Source of the DNA: JAJYUU01 sp963822955
GTDB lineage: Bacteria > Actinomycetota > Actinomycetes > Streptosporangiales > Streptosporangiaceae
Assembly (NCBI GenBank): GCA_963822955.1
Contig: CAWGJS010000002.1
Location: 1,922,001-1,986,000 of the forward strand
DNA: 64,000 nt
Reading direction: 5' to 3'
The notes under the pieces were generated by a model. That model saw only the letters and a program-made list of their open reading frames with translations. It had not been told where the DNA came from and made no database searches. Position numbers and translations under genes: made by a program. Shown one piece after another: positions 26,818 to 35,297 of this stretch. Position 1 is the first letter of the stretch, and each line of letters opens with the position of its first letter.

Positions 26818-26901
26818 CGGACAACTCTCTCGCGCGCGCGGAGGTGCTCGCCAGCCGGGCCTGTCGGCGCCTGGCGATGGTTCTGCCCTAACCTGTCCGG
26901 C

Positions 26902-28551
26902 ATGGCCACAGATGCATCCGAGCCGCGCGGACCTGAGTCCGCCGACACTGCTGACCTGCACACCACCGCCGGAAGGCTGGCCGACCTCGAGCGGCGAAGA
27001 TACGAGGCGGTGCACGCGGGCGCCGCCCGGCAGGTCGAGCGCCAGCACGCTAAGGGCAAGATGACTGCGCGCGAGCGGATCGACGCGCTGCTTGACCCCG
27101 GCTCATTCACAGAGTTCGACGAACTGGCGCGGCACCGGGCCACGGACTTCGGCATGGCACGGAACAGGCCCTATGGCGATGGTGTCGTGACCGGGTACGG
27201 GACGATCGACGGCCGGCCGGTCGCAGTGTTCAGCCAGGACTTCACCGTCAATGGCGGCTCGCTCGGCGAGGTCTTCGGCGAGAAGATCGTCAAGGTGATG
27301 GACTACGCGCTGAAGACCGGCTGCCCGATGATCGGCATCAACGACAGCGGCGGCGCGCGGATCCAGGAGGGAGTGGTCGCGCTCGGCCTCTACGGGGAGA
27401 TCTTCTACCGGAACGTGATCTCCTCCGGAGTCATCCCGCAGATCTCGCTGATCATGGGACCATGCGCGGGCGGCGCCGTCTACTCCCCGGCCATCACGGA
27501 CTTCACCCTGATGGTGGACAAGACCTCGTACATGTTCATCACCGGTCCCGACGTGATCAAGACGGTCACCGGCGAGGAGGTAAGCCAGGAGGATCTGGGC
27601 GGGGCGCACGCTCACAACGTCAAGTCCGGCGTGGCGCACTATCAGGCCGCCGACGAGCAGGACTGCCTGGATTTCGCCAGGGACCTGCTGTCGTACCTGC
27701 CGTCCAACAACCTGGACGAGCCGCCGGCTGGCCCCGTCGGAGGCGGTACAGGCGCCGAAGACCCGGCCGCGGCGCTTGAGCTCACCGACGAAGACGCTGA
27801 GCTGGACACGCTGATCCCCGATTCGCCGCGCCAGCCCTATGACATGCACGCCGTCATCGAGCATGTGCTGGACGGCGGGGAGTTCCTCGAGATCCAGGCC
27901 GGGTTCGCCCAGAACATCGTGGTCGGCTTCGGCCGGGTCGACGGCATGTCAGTCGGCGTGGTCGCAAATCAGCCGATGCACTCGGCGGGCACTCTCGACA
28001 TCGACGCCTCGGAGAAGGCTGCCAGGTTCGTCCGGACCTGTGACGCCTTCGGCGTACCTGTGCTGACGTTTGTCGACGTGCCGGGCTTCCTGCCGGGCAC
28101 CGGCCAGGAATGGGGCGGAATCATCCGCCGGGGCGCCAAGCTGATCTATGCGTACGCCGAAGCGACCGTACCCAAGATCACGGTTATCACCCGGAAGGCG
28201 TACGGCGGCGCCTACGACGTCATGGGCTCGAAGCACCTGGGCGGTGACATCAACCTGGCCTGGCCGACAGCCCAGATCGCGGTCATGGGGGCCGACGGGG
28301 CGGTGGACATCCTCTACCGGCGCGATCTGGCTGCCGTCGAGGACGCGAGCGAGCGAGCCGACCTGCGCAGGCAGCGGATCAGCGAGTACGAGGACACGCT
28401 GTTCAACCCGTACATCGCGGCCGAGCGGGGCTACGTGGATGCCGTCATCAGGCCAGCCGAGACACGATCCCAGGTGACCCGCGCCCTGCGGGCGCTCCGG
28501 ACAAAGCGGCAGACGCTTCCGCCGAAAAAGCATGGCAACATTCCGCTCTGA
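26902..28551 (+). CDS. pccB: Acyl-CoA carboxylase beta subunit, propionyl-CoA type (PccB/AccD5-like)
   Basis: 549-residue carboxyltransferase subunit that moves CO2 from carboxybiotin to acetyl- or propionyl-CoA. Conserved segments are INDSGGARIQEGVVALGLYG, GPCAGGAVYSPA, FITGPDVIKTVTGEEV, FVDVPGFLPGTGQE and RKAYGGAYDVMGSKH. The ASNNLDEPP loop differs from the second beta subunit at 22395. ATG 26902 has no clear ribosome-binding site, but TAACCT lies 7 nt before it, suggesting a leaderless message. Neighbours are birA, an NYN protein, the epsilon subunit and the biotinylated alpha subunit, so this is the AccD5/PccB unit. Confidence 0.94.
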   Translation: MATDASEPRGPESADTADLHTTAGRLADLERRRYEAVHAGAARQVERQHAKGKMTARERIDALLDPGSFTEFDELARHRATDFGMARNRPYGDGVVTGYGTIDGRPVAVFSQDFTVNGGSLGEVFGEKIVKVMDYALKTGCPMIGINDSGGARIQEGVVALGLYGEIFYRNVISSGVIPQISLIMGPCAGGAVYSPAITDFTLMVDKTSYMFITGPDVIKTVTGEEVSQEDLGGAHAHNVKSGVAHYQAADEQDCLDFARDLLSYLPSNNLDEPPAGPVGGGTGAEDPAAALELTDEDAELDTLIPDSPRQPYDMHAVIEHVLDGGEFLEIQAGFAQNIVVGFGRVDGMSVGVVANQPMHSAGTLDIDASEKAARFVRTCDAFGVPVLTFVDVPGFLPGTGQEWGGIIRRGAKLIYAYAEATVPKITVITRKAYGGAYDVMGSKHLGGDINLAWPTAQIAVMGADGAVDILYRRDLAAVEDASERADLRRQRISEYEDTLFNPYIAAERGYVDAVIRPAETRSQVTRALRALRTKRQTLPPKKHGNIPL

Positions 28552-28660
28552 CGCGGCAACTCACCAGGGCGGTAACGCCGGATCGTGACCGGCTGGTTGC
28601 GCTGAGATACCAGCTTCCGTGAGCTCCCGGCCCACGAGACCGATTAGAGTCATCAGTACT

Positions 28661-29659
28661 ATGACCGAAACTGGCCCGCCGCTGCCGCCGTTGTCGCGTT
28701 ACGCGATCATGGTCGACGTCGGTTACATCTACGCCTCGGCGGGTGAACTGCTGTTCGGTGCCACCTCGCGGCGCGAGTACCGGGTGGACGCCGACAAGCT
28801 GATCCAGGGCCTTACCCGGCACGCCGAGGACCAGGTCAGAGGCGAGCTCCTGCGGATCTACTGGTATGACGCGGCGAGAGACCGGGTTCCGACGATCGAC
28901 CAGCGGGTAATCGCCCAGATGCCCTGGGTCAAGCTGCGCCTGGGGAACCTGAACACGCGCGGCCAGCAGAAAGGCGTGGACGCCCAGATCCGCGCCGATA
29001 TGGAAGCGCTGGCCAGGCACCGCGCCATCACCGACGCGATCCTGGTCGCGGGAGACGAGGACATGGTCCCCGCGGTGGAGGCGGCTCAGGCTTTCGGTGT
29101 CCGAGTCCATCTGTGGGGCGTCGAGCCGCCGTACGGCACGAACCAGGCCGAGCGCCTGGTCTGGGAGTCGGACACCGTCGACGTGCTGGAGCGGTCATTC
29201 GTCGAGCCGTTCTTCACGCGGCAGCTCACGCAGGAGCCCGCTGCGGGCGCGGAGCGCGGTCCGGTCCGGGTCGGTCAGCAGGCTCCGGCGCCGAGCGCCC
29301 AGGCGCCGTCACCGGCCCAGGTGTTCGGCGAGCGGCACATGAGCCGGCCGATGTCACGGCCGCTGCCGATTACCCACCTGACCTCGACCCGGCTCGGCCC
29401 TGATCGGGAGCGCGTCGAGGAGGCGGGCGAGCATGTGGCGCAGAAGTGGATCCTGACCCGAGGCGAGGACAACATCCGCGACCTGCTGCCTGGCCCGATC
29501 CTGCCGCCGGTTATCGACAAGGAACTCCTGGTCGATGCCGAGAAGGAGCTGGGCCTGTCCTTGCGCGCCTATCAGGAGGCAAGGGAATGGCTGCGCGACG
29601 CCTTCTGGGCTAGAGTGCACCGCCAGTTCGGCCTTGGCGTCGGCAAGTCGAAGGGTTAG
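28661..29659 (+). CDS. NYN-domain (PIN-like) protein
   Basis: 332-residue protein. The N-terminal NYN domain (about residues 10-165) is a PIN-like nuclease fold with acidic residues at MVDVGYIYAS, KGVDAQIRADM and VAGDEDMVPAVEAA. It resembles LabA/DUF88 proteins thought to process RNA. A Pro/Ala/Gln-rich linker leads to a C-terminal helical domain (HVAQKWILTRGEDNIRDLLP). ATG 28661 follows TAGAGT by 10 nt, again suggesting leaderless transcription; an earlier start would add 14 unlikely residues. It sits between the carboxylase beta and epsilon genes where many relatives carry no such gene. Nuclease activity is inferred. Confidence 0.85.
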   Translation: MTETGPPLPPLSRYAIMVDVGYIYASAGELLFGATSRREYRVDADKLIQGLTRHAEDQVRGELLRIYWYDAARDRVPTIDQRVIAQMPWVKLRLGNLNTRGQQKGVDAQIRADMEALARHRAITDAILVAGDEDMVPAVEAAQAFGVRVHLWGVEPPYGTNQAERLVWESDTVDVLERSFVEPFFTRQLTQEPAAGAERGPVRVGQQAPAPSAQAPSPAQVFGERHMSRPMSRPLPITHLTSTRLGPDRERVEEAGEHVAQKWILTRGEDNIRDLLPGPILPPVIDKELLVDAEKELGLSLRAYQEAREWLRDAFWARVHRQFGLGVGKSKG

Positions 29660-29724
29660 CTGACAGTCGTGCCCGCGCATCCCCCGTCCGGTGCACATGC
29701 CGCCGGCCGCAGCCGGGACCGGTC

Positions 29725-29922
29725 TTGCAGGTGGTTCGCGGTGAGCTCACCGCGGCCGAGCTTGCCGCCGTTCTCGTCGTGCTTGGCGGCCGGTCCAGTC
29801 AGGTGGACACCCCGGATGCGAGGCCGCAGCGCTCCGCATGGGCGGCTAAGGGCCGGGTGATGCGTCCGCCGGTCATCGCCGGACCTGGCGCCTGGCGAGC
29901 AAGCGCCCTGCCGGGCGGCTAG
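29725..29922 (+). CDS. accE: Acyl-CoA carboxylase epsilon subunit
   Basis: Small 65-residue protein matching the AccE/PccE family: start QVVRGELTAAELAAVLVVL and end GPGAWRASALP, with a variable Arg-rich middle. In actinobacteria the epsilon subunit binds the beta hexamer and stabilises or activates the holo-complex with the alpha subunit. The start is TTG 29725 (GTG 29731 is an alternative). It lies between pccB and the alpha gene, 66 bp after the NYN gene. It would easily be missed because of its size and non-ATG start. Confidence 0.85.
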   Translation: MQVVRGELTAAELAAVLVVLGGRSSQVDTPDARPQRSAWAAKGRVMRPPVIAGPGAWRASALPGG

Positions 29923-30128
29923 CCAGCGCAGCTGAGAAACGCGAGCTCACCGAGCCAGTTGCGCGCCTTGGGTTCTGCGACGCCGGCCAAGCGATACAGC
30001 GTAGGCCCGCGGACTGGGCAGTCCCGACATGTCTGATGGTGGCCGTTATGCAGGCAGGCCGGCCGATAGGCCGCGGAGAGCAGCTCTCACCTAGACTCCT
30101 CCACAGTCGAAATGAGGAGACGACGCAC

Positions 30129-31883
30129 GTGCGCAAGGTCCTGATCGCCAACCGTGGTGAGATTGCAGTGCGGATCGTGCGGGCATGCCGTGACGCCGGG
30201 CTGGCCAGCGTCGCCGTCTATAGCGAAGCAGACCTTGACGCCCTGCACGTGACGATGGCCGATGAGGCGTACGCCCTAGGCGGTCAGACAGCGGGCGAGA
30301 GCTACCTGGACATCAGCAAGATCATCGCAGCGGCGGCTGAGAGCGGTGCCGACGCCGTGCACCCGGGGTACGGATTCCTGGCGGAGAATGCCGACTTCGC
30401 CCGGGCCGTCATCGATGCGGGACTCACCTGGATCGGACCGCCACCAGCTGCCATCGAGTCGCTCGGTGACAAGGTTCGGGCCCGGCACATCGCCAAGCAG
30501 GTGGGGGCTCCGCTCGCGGCCGGCACAGACGGCCCGGTCAGCGGCGCGGAGGAAGCGGCCGCGTTCGCAGCCGAGTACGGACTGCCGATCGCGATCAAGG
30601 CTGCCTTCGGAGGCGGCGGCCGCGGCCTGAAGGTCGCCAGGACTGCCGACGAGATTGCCAGCCAGTTCGAGTCTGCCGTGCGCGAGGCCGTGGCGGCCTT
30701 CGGGCGCGGCGAGTGCTTCGTGGAGAGGTACCTGGACAAGCCGCGCCATGTCGAGACGCAATGCCTGGCCGACGCGCACGGCAACGTCGTGATCGTCTCG
30801 ACCCGCGACTGCTCGCTGCAGCGGCGACATCAGAAGCTGGTCGAGGAAGCGCCTGCCCCGTTCCTGTCCGCCGAGCAGGACAAGCAGCTGCGGACGGCGT
30901 CAGCAGACATCCTGCGCGCCGCCGGTTACGTCGGCGCCGGGACCTGTGAATTCCTGGTCGGCCAGGACGGCACGATCTCCTTCCTTGAGGTCAATACCCG
31001 GCTTCAGGTCGAGCACCCGGTCACTGAGGAGGTCAGCGGCATCGACCTGGTCCGGGAGATGTTCCGGATCGCCGACGGCGATCCGCTGACGTCCAGCGAC
31101 CCTGAGATGCGCGGCCACTCGATCGAGTTCCGCATCAACGCCGAGGATGCAGGCCGCGGCTTCCTGCCTGCGCCCGGCAGGATTACTGGCTGGCGCCAGC
31201 CGTCCGGGCCAGGTGTGCGGCTGGATGCCGGTTATACGGCCGGCCAGACGGTCCCGCAGGCGTTCGATTCGCTCATCGCCAAGCTGATCGTTACCGGCGC
31301 CAGCCGTCAGCAGGCGCTGGAGCGCGCCCGCCGGGCTCTCGCTGAGTTCGAGATCGACGGCATGCCGACGGTGCTGCCCTTCCACCGGGCGGTGGTGAAT
31401 GATCCGGCGTTCACTGACGAGCCGTTCCGCGTGCACACTCGCTGGATCGAGACCGAGTTTGCCACCGAGATCCCGCCATACGCAGGCAGCCCGGCCGCGC
31501 CGACCGAGGCTGTGCCGCGCGAGAGCATCACTGTCGAGGTAGGCGGGAAGAGGCTGGAGGTCACCGTTCCGGCCGGATTCGGCGTGAGTGGCGCCCCAGC
31601 GGCTACCTCCCCAGCGGCGCGCCAGCCCGGCAGGCGGCGCGGCGGCAAGGTCGCTGGCGGCGCGCCGGCCGGTGACGAGCTGGTGAGCCCAATGCAGGGC
31701 ACGATCGTCAAGATCGTGGCAGCGGACGGCGAGCAGGTCGAGGCCGGCGATACGATCGTCGTCCTGGAGGCTATGAAGATGGAGCAGCCGCTGACCGCCC
31801 ACAAAGCGGGGACGGTCTCCGGGCTGAGCATCGCCGTCGGCCAGACGGTGCCGGCCGGAGCCGTGATTTGCCAGCTGCGCTGA
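30129..31883 (+). CDS. accA: Acyl-CoA carboxylase alpha subunit (biotin carboxylase + BCCP)
   Basis: 584-residue bifunctional subunit. The N-terminal biotin carboxylase has RKVLIANRGEIAVRIVRA, the ATP loop AAFGGGGRGLKVA, RDCSLQRRHQKLVEEAPAP and EVNTRLQVEHPVTEE. The C-terminal biotin carrier domain has EAMKMEQ with biotinyl K550. GTG 30129 is preceded by AGGAG at 8-9 nt. It should partner PccB and AccE, and perhaps also the beta subunit at 22395, since only one alpha gene is present. The next gene starts on the A of its stop codon, so they are cotranscribed. Confidence 0.95.
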   Translation: MRKVLIANRGEIAVRIVRACRDAGLASVAVYSEADLDALHVTMADEAYALGGQTAGESYLDISKIIAAAAESGADAVHPGYGFLAENADFARAVIDAGLTWIGPPPAAIESLGDKVRARHIAKQVGAPLAAGTDGPVSGAEEAAAFAAEYGLPIAIKAAFGGGGRGLKVARTADEIASQFESAVREAVAAFGRGECFVERYLDKPRHVETQCLADAHGNVVIVSTRDCSLQRRHQKLVEEAPAPFLSAEQDKQLRTASADILRAAGYVGAGTCEFLVGQDGTISFLEVNTRLQVEHPVTEEVSGIDLVREMFRIADGDPLTSSDPEMRGHSIEFRINAEDAGRGFLPAPGRITGWRQPSGPGVRLDAGYTAGQTVPQAFDSLIAKLIVTGASRQQALERARRALAEFEIDGMPTVLPFHRAVVNDPAFTDEPFRVHTRWIETEFATEIPPYAGSPAAPTEAVPRESITVEVGGKRLEVTVPAGFGVSGAPAATSPAARQPGRRRGGKVAGGAPAGDELVSPMQGTIVKIVAADGEQVEAGDTIVVLEAMKMEQPLTAHKAGTVSGLSIAVGQTVPAGAVICQLR

Positions 31884-32239
31884 TGGCCAGACTGCCAGGC
31901 GATCCCAGCGTTCTCGGCTGGATCAAGTTCGCGGCCGGTTTCCGGCTGCCTGACGAGAACCTTGACTGGGTCCGGCACGAACTCACCGACGCGGGCTGGC
32001 GCGCCAGAACCGTATGGCGGCACCTGGCAATCATCATCCCGATCTGCGTGCTCGTAGCCGCGGGTCTGCTCGTGCTGTCGCCCGCGCCAGCCTGGTTCGC
32101 GGTCATGATGGTCGCGCTGATCTTGTGCGGCAGCGTATTCACCGTCGCCGCCTACGGCGACGACATCCGTGCTAGCCGGCTACGGCAGCACGGCCTGGAC
32201 GTGCCGGACGATCCGGATCTGGGCCACCCCACGCATTAG
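31883..32239 (+). CDS. DUF5313 family membrane protein
   Basis: 118-residue protein of the actinobacterial DUF5313 family. The N-terminus holds the typical FRLPDENLDWVRHELTDAGW and RARTVWRHL segments. Two transmembrane helices follow at about residues 46-64 and 69-90, then a polar tail. Its ATG overlaps the TGA of the alpha carboxylase gene by one base. Function unknown; coupling to the carboxylase may only reflect shared transcription. Confidence 0.75.
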   Translation: MARLPGDPSVLGWIKFAAGFRLPDENLDWVRHELTDAGWRARTVWRHLAIIIPICVLVAAGLLVLSPAPAWFAVMMVALILCGSVFTVAAYGDDIRASRLRQHGLDVPDDPDLGHPTH

Positions 32240-32262
32240 GGGCGTGACCAAGCCGTGCACTG

Positions 32263-32953
32263 CTAGCTGTGCGGGCGAGTAGACCGCAGCTCCACCGGAC
32301 CGGCGTACAACTCGCATAGCCGCTGCAGTTCCCTGGCCTTATCGGTGAAGGACGGGTCCGAAGCCCAGGCTGTCACCAGCGGTGCCGGGAGCCGGATCCG
32401 CTTGTTATCAAGGCGCACGACGGTAACAGTAGCCAGCTCTGCTGGCGCGCCCGACGTCCTGCCCCAGACGGGGCTAGCCGGGCGGGGGCGCCCGCGACGG
32501 TACACAAGCGGCCCTCGCAGGCTTGCTGCACCGTAGCCCCCCACCTCGATTGCCCGCACCCGCGCTCCACGGCACTATCCGGTTGCGATACCGGCGGATC
32601 TCGATACCCGCAGGCGTCACGATTGTCTGGAACCGGCCGCGCCACGCGTATGAGACGCCGTAGCACACCGCGATTACCGCGGTGATCGAACCGACGACGT
32701 AGCCGATGGATGCCACGCTCCCGATGACCATCAGCGCCGCTGTCACGAGAAGGTACTGCACGAACCGGGCCAGGAACGGCCGCCGGTAGCCGGGCGCTGG
32801 CCGGTATGCCGCCGCTACCCCGTTGACCGGGCCATGTGCCCCATTGGCTGGGCTATGTACTGCGTTGAGCGCGCCGTTGACTGCGCCAGATGCGTCGTCC
32901 ATCACCGGTAGCTTACTGCCGCTACTGGTGGATTCGGAAGCGTCTCGGTCCAT
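32263..32953 (-). pseudogene. PH-domain protein gene with single-base frameshift
   Basis: Two minus-strand frames together give one CFP-6-like PH-domain protein. The upstream frame has a low-complexity start with repeated VNG, two transmembrane helices and TIVTPAGIEIRRYRNRIVPW. It then runs out of register after WSA. The matching continuation (VRAIEVGGYGAASLRGPLVY, then TVTVVRLDNKRIRLP) is in another frame beginning at the same place. An extra C in the + strand run at 32559-32561 explains the shift. The start is uncertain (32953 or 32902; no good ribosome-binding site). It may be a real pseudogene or an assembly error. Confidence 0.75.
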
Positions 32954-33231
32954 TACTCGCAATTTGAGCGTTGCGCCCAATACCTGCGACTGTCCATTAA
33001 CAATGCAAGCTGGCGCTAAATCCCACGGGTCAAGCATCCATCCATCAATGGCCCGGCGCGTCACGGTCACCGGTAAGGACAACATCAGGTACAACAGAAC
33101 AAGGCTACGAACCCCCGGTCAATTAGGCGTTCAATACTCCGGGGAAATTGCGTGAGCGTGCACAAAGTTGGCGAACTGGAAGGCTTAGCTCTCGGGGGGC
33201 GACCGCCACCCACGGCTAGGAGACATACAGC

Positions 33232-33846
33232 ATGGCACTCGCAGGCATGGCGCCCGATCGGCTCGGCCGAGTGCGCTGGCGACGGTTCGCGATCACGATG
33301 ATCCCCGCGCTCGCGCTTGCCGTCATGCTGATGCTGCTCAGCACGCAAGCAGTCCTGGCCGTCTCCCTCAGCATCTCGGGCGAAGCCTTCACGGTCACTG
33401 CGGGGGTCTTGAGAGGCTACGGATTTGAGCAGTTCCCGGTAGTGGACCATTCGACTCTAAATGATCTGCCTGGCAACTCGAACCATAAGACTCTCATGTC
33501 AACCGCCATCCGCTCGGCAAAAATTAGCGACCTTTGCCAGAGCGTCCGGATTGGCCCCTTCACGATGGTTATCAGGGCTGGCGGTGGCAGGACGCCCGTT
33601 TCAGCGACTGATCTTGTCGTCGACGCGGATCAGTTTTCCGGGAATGCGACGTTCACGCATTTGAGCCAGGGCCAGGATGCCAGCACGCTCAACCAGGTGC
33701 CCGGTGTGCGGGGCTCGGCAGGGGCGTTTGCTCTTCAGGCTTCGAAGGTAAAGATCACCGATTTGCGCCAGCACGCGTACGCCACTACTGCGGGAACGTT
33801 CACACTCCCCGGGTTTAGCCTTCGTTTCGGCGGAAGCTGCCAATGA
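33232..33846 (+). CDS. DUF6230 family exported/membrane protein
   Basis: 204-residue protein. A basic N-terminus (RLGRVRWRRFA) precedes one transmembrane helix at about residues 19-42, followed by a 160-residue external domain rich in Thr, Ser and small residues with DLCQSV and FGGSCQ cysteines that could pair. It matches the DUF6230 proteins found beside DUF6114 genes in actinobacteria, where earlier labels included cholesterol esterase without real support. ATG 33232 has TAGGAGA upstream. The next gene overlaps by 4 bp, so both are coupled. Confidence 0.8.
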   Translation: MALAGMAPDRLGRVRWRRFAITMIPALALAVMLMLLSTQAVLAVSLSISGEAFTVTAGVLRGYGFEQFPVVDHSTLNDLPGNSNHKTLMSTAIRSAKISDLCQSVRIGPFTMVIRAGGGRTPVSATDLVVDADQFSGNATFTHLSQGQDASTLNQVPGVRGSAGAFALQASKVKITDLRQHAYATTAGTFTLPGFSLRFGGSCQ

Positions 33847-35297
33847 TCCCTGATAGGGACCCTGCTGATGGCGGCGACTCAGGCGAGCGTGCCCGGTTGC
33901 CGCAGGGCCGCCCGCCGGAACGCGGCCTCCCGCCAGAACCCGGTCGTCCAGCCAGACCTCGTCCGCCTGACCGCGGCCGCCCTGCTCAGCCGGGCCAGCC
34001 ACCACAGCGCGGCCAGCCACCACAACGCCGCCCGCCACAACGCGGCCGGCCGCCAGAACCCGGTCGTCCAGCCGGACCTCGTCCGCTGGAACGCGGCCGC
34101 CCTGCTCAGCCGGGCCAGCCACCACAACGTGGCCAGCCACCACAACGCCGCCCGCCGGAAGGCGGTCGGCTACCTGGCCGCGTCCGGCCGGCCGAACCCC
34201 GCCCGACTGATCGTGGTCGGGGGCTGCAGCGGGGCCAGCCACCACAACGCCGCCCGCAAGAACCCGGTTACCTGGCAGAACCCCGCCCGCAAGACCGCGG
34301 TCGCGCGCCGCAGGGGGGCCAGCCGTCGCTGCGCCGCCCGCCGGAACGCGGTCAGCTACCTGGCCGCGGCCGCCCGGCCGAACCCCGCCCGGCTGACCGC
34401 GGCCGCGCACCCCAGCGCAGCCAGCCACCACGGCGCAGCCAGCCACCACGACGCGGCCAATGGCCCCAGCGCCGCCCGCTAGAACCCGGTCGCCATCCAC
34501 CCGAGCGCCACCGTGCGGCCGAACCCCGCCCGGCTGACCGCGGCCGCCCGCCTGAGCGCGGACAACTGCCCCCGCGCCGACGACCCGGACATGGCCTGCT
34601 GCCGCGAGGCATCCGGCCGCAAGAACGCCGGCCGCCTGTGCGCCGCCTCCCGGAAGGCAGCCGCCCGCACCAGCAGCGCCCGCCACAGCGCAGCCACCTG
34701 CCCGTACACCGCCCACTCGCGGCGGCTATGGCGGGATTGCTGAGTGACGCTCAGCTGACCTTCAGACTGTGGCGACGGACTCGCCCGTTCTGGGGCGGGC
34801 TCCTGACCATCGTCGCCGCGTGCGAGATCCTCAGCTCCGAGCAGGGCCCATTCCAGGTTGTCATCCATGTCGGGATCCAGGGGCTGGCCGGCGACCTGAT
34901 TCCGGTGATGATGCTGCTGTGCGGAGTGCTCCTCTGGTTCAGCCCTGCTCAGCGGCACTTCTACTCGCTGCTCACGATCGTGCTAGCGCTCGGCTCCTGG
35001 GTTACCTCAAATCTTGGCGGATTCTTCATCGGCATGATGCTCGGCCTTGTCGGCGGTGCGCTGGCCTTCGCCTGGACGACTGTCTCCGACTGCCGGCCGC
35101 TGGAGTGGTCCGGCAGCAACCCGCGGATCGTGCAGGCGCCCGGCGGGCTGGAACTGGTAATACTGCACCCGACAGCCGTGTTGCCCCCTGCCGGTCGCGC
35201 CGACGAAATCCCGGTCGGCGCTCGCGCACTTCCCAGCCCGCACTTGCTAGCTCTGCCCGGAGGGCCTGACCCGAACGACCTCGCCGACGACACCTAG
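33843..35297 (+). CDS. DUF6114 membrane protein with long Arg/Pro/Gln repeat N-terminus
   Basis: 484 residues if read from the ATG overlapping the DUF6230 stop. Residues about 20-295 are almost only R, P, Q, G, E, A and L, arranged as repeats like PQRRPPERG and PAEPRPADRGRAPQ; two successive 40-residue units are nearly identical. This part should be disordered and strongly basic. From about residue 300 the conserved DUF6114 core begins (RLWRRTRPFWGGLLTIV) with about four transmembrane helices, and then a Pro-rich tail. An internal ATG at 34728 could start the core alone. It overlaps the LLM oxidoreductase gene tail to tail by 4 bp. Confidence 0.7.
   Translation: MIPDRDPADGGDSGERARLPQGRPPERGLPPEPGRPARPRPPDRGRPAQPGQPPQRGQPPQRRPPQRGRPPEPGRPAGPRPLERGRPAQPGQPPQRGQPPQRRPPEGGRLPGRVRPAEPRPTDRGRGLQRGQPPQRRPQEPGYLAEPRPQDRGRAPQGGQPSLRRPPERGQLPGRGRPAEPRPADRGRAPQRSQPPRRSQPPRRGQWPQRRPLEPGRHPPERHRAAEPRPADRGRPPERGQLPPRRRPGHGLLPRGIRPQERRPPVRRLPEGSRPHQQRPPQRSHLPVHRPLAAAMAGLLSDAQLTFRLWRRTRPFWGGLLTIVAACEILSSEQGPFQVVIHVGIQGLAGDLIPVMMLLCGVLLWFSPAQRHFYSLLTIVLALGSWVTSNLGGFFIGMMLGLVGGALAFAWTTVSDCRPLEWSGSNPRIVQAPGGLELVILHPTAVLPPAGRADEIPVGARALPSPHLLALPGGPDPNDLADDT
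33901..34160 (+). repeat. 120-bp tandem repeat inside DUF6114 gene
   Basis: The 120 bases from 33901 recur from 34021 with about 90% identity by eye, and the first 20 bases return once more at 34141. The period is 40 codons, so the frame is kept. More diverged copies continue to about 34700. Unit turnover by slippage or unequal crossing-over is likely, so length may vary between strains. Confidence 0.8.

Noticed and set aside
33868..34482. Alternative plus frame over the repeat region (Asn/Ala/Ser/His-rich)
   Set aside because: Open because of the repeat's base composition; it has no start signal, and the in-frame continuation into the DUF6114 core favours the 33843 frame.
33601..34716. 371-codon minus-strand frame across the DUF6230/DUF6114 repeat
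   Set aside because: Gly/Ala/Val repeats only, without signal peptide or ribosome-binding site; explained by stop-poor repeat DNA.
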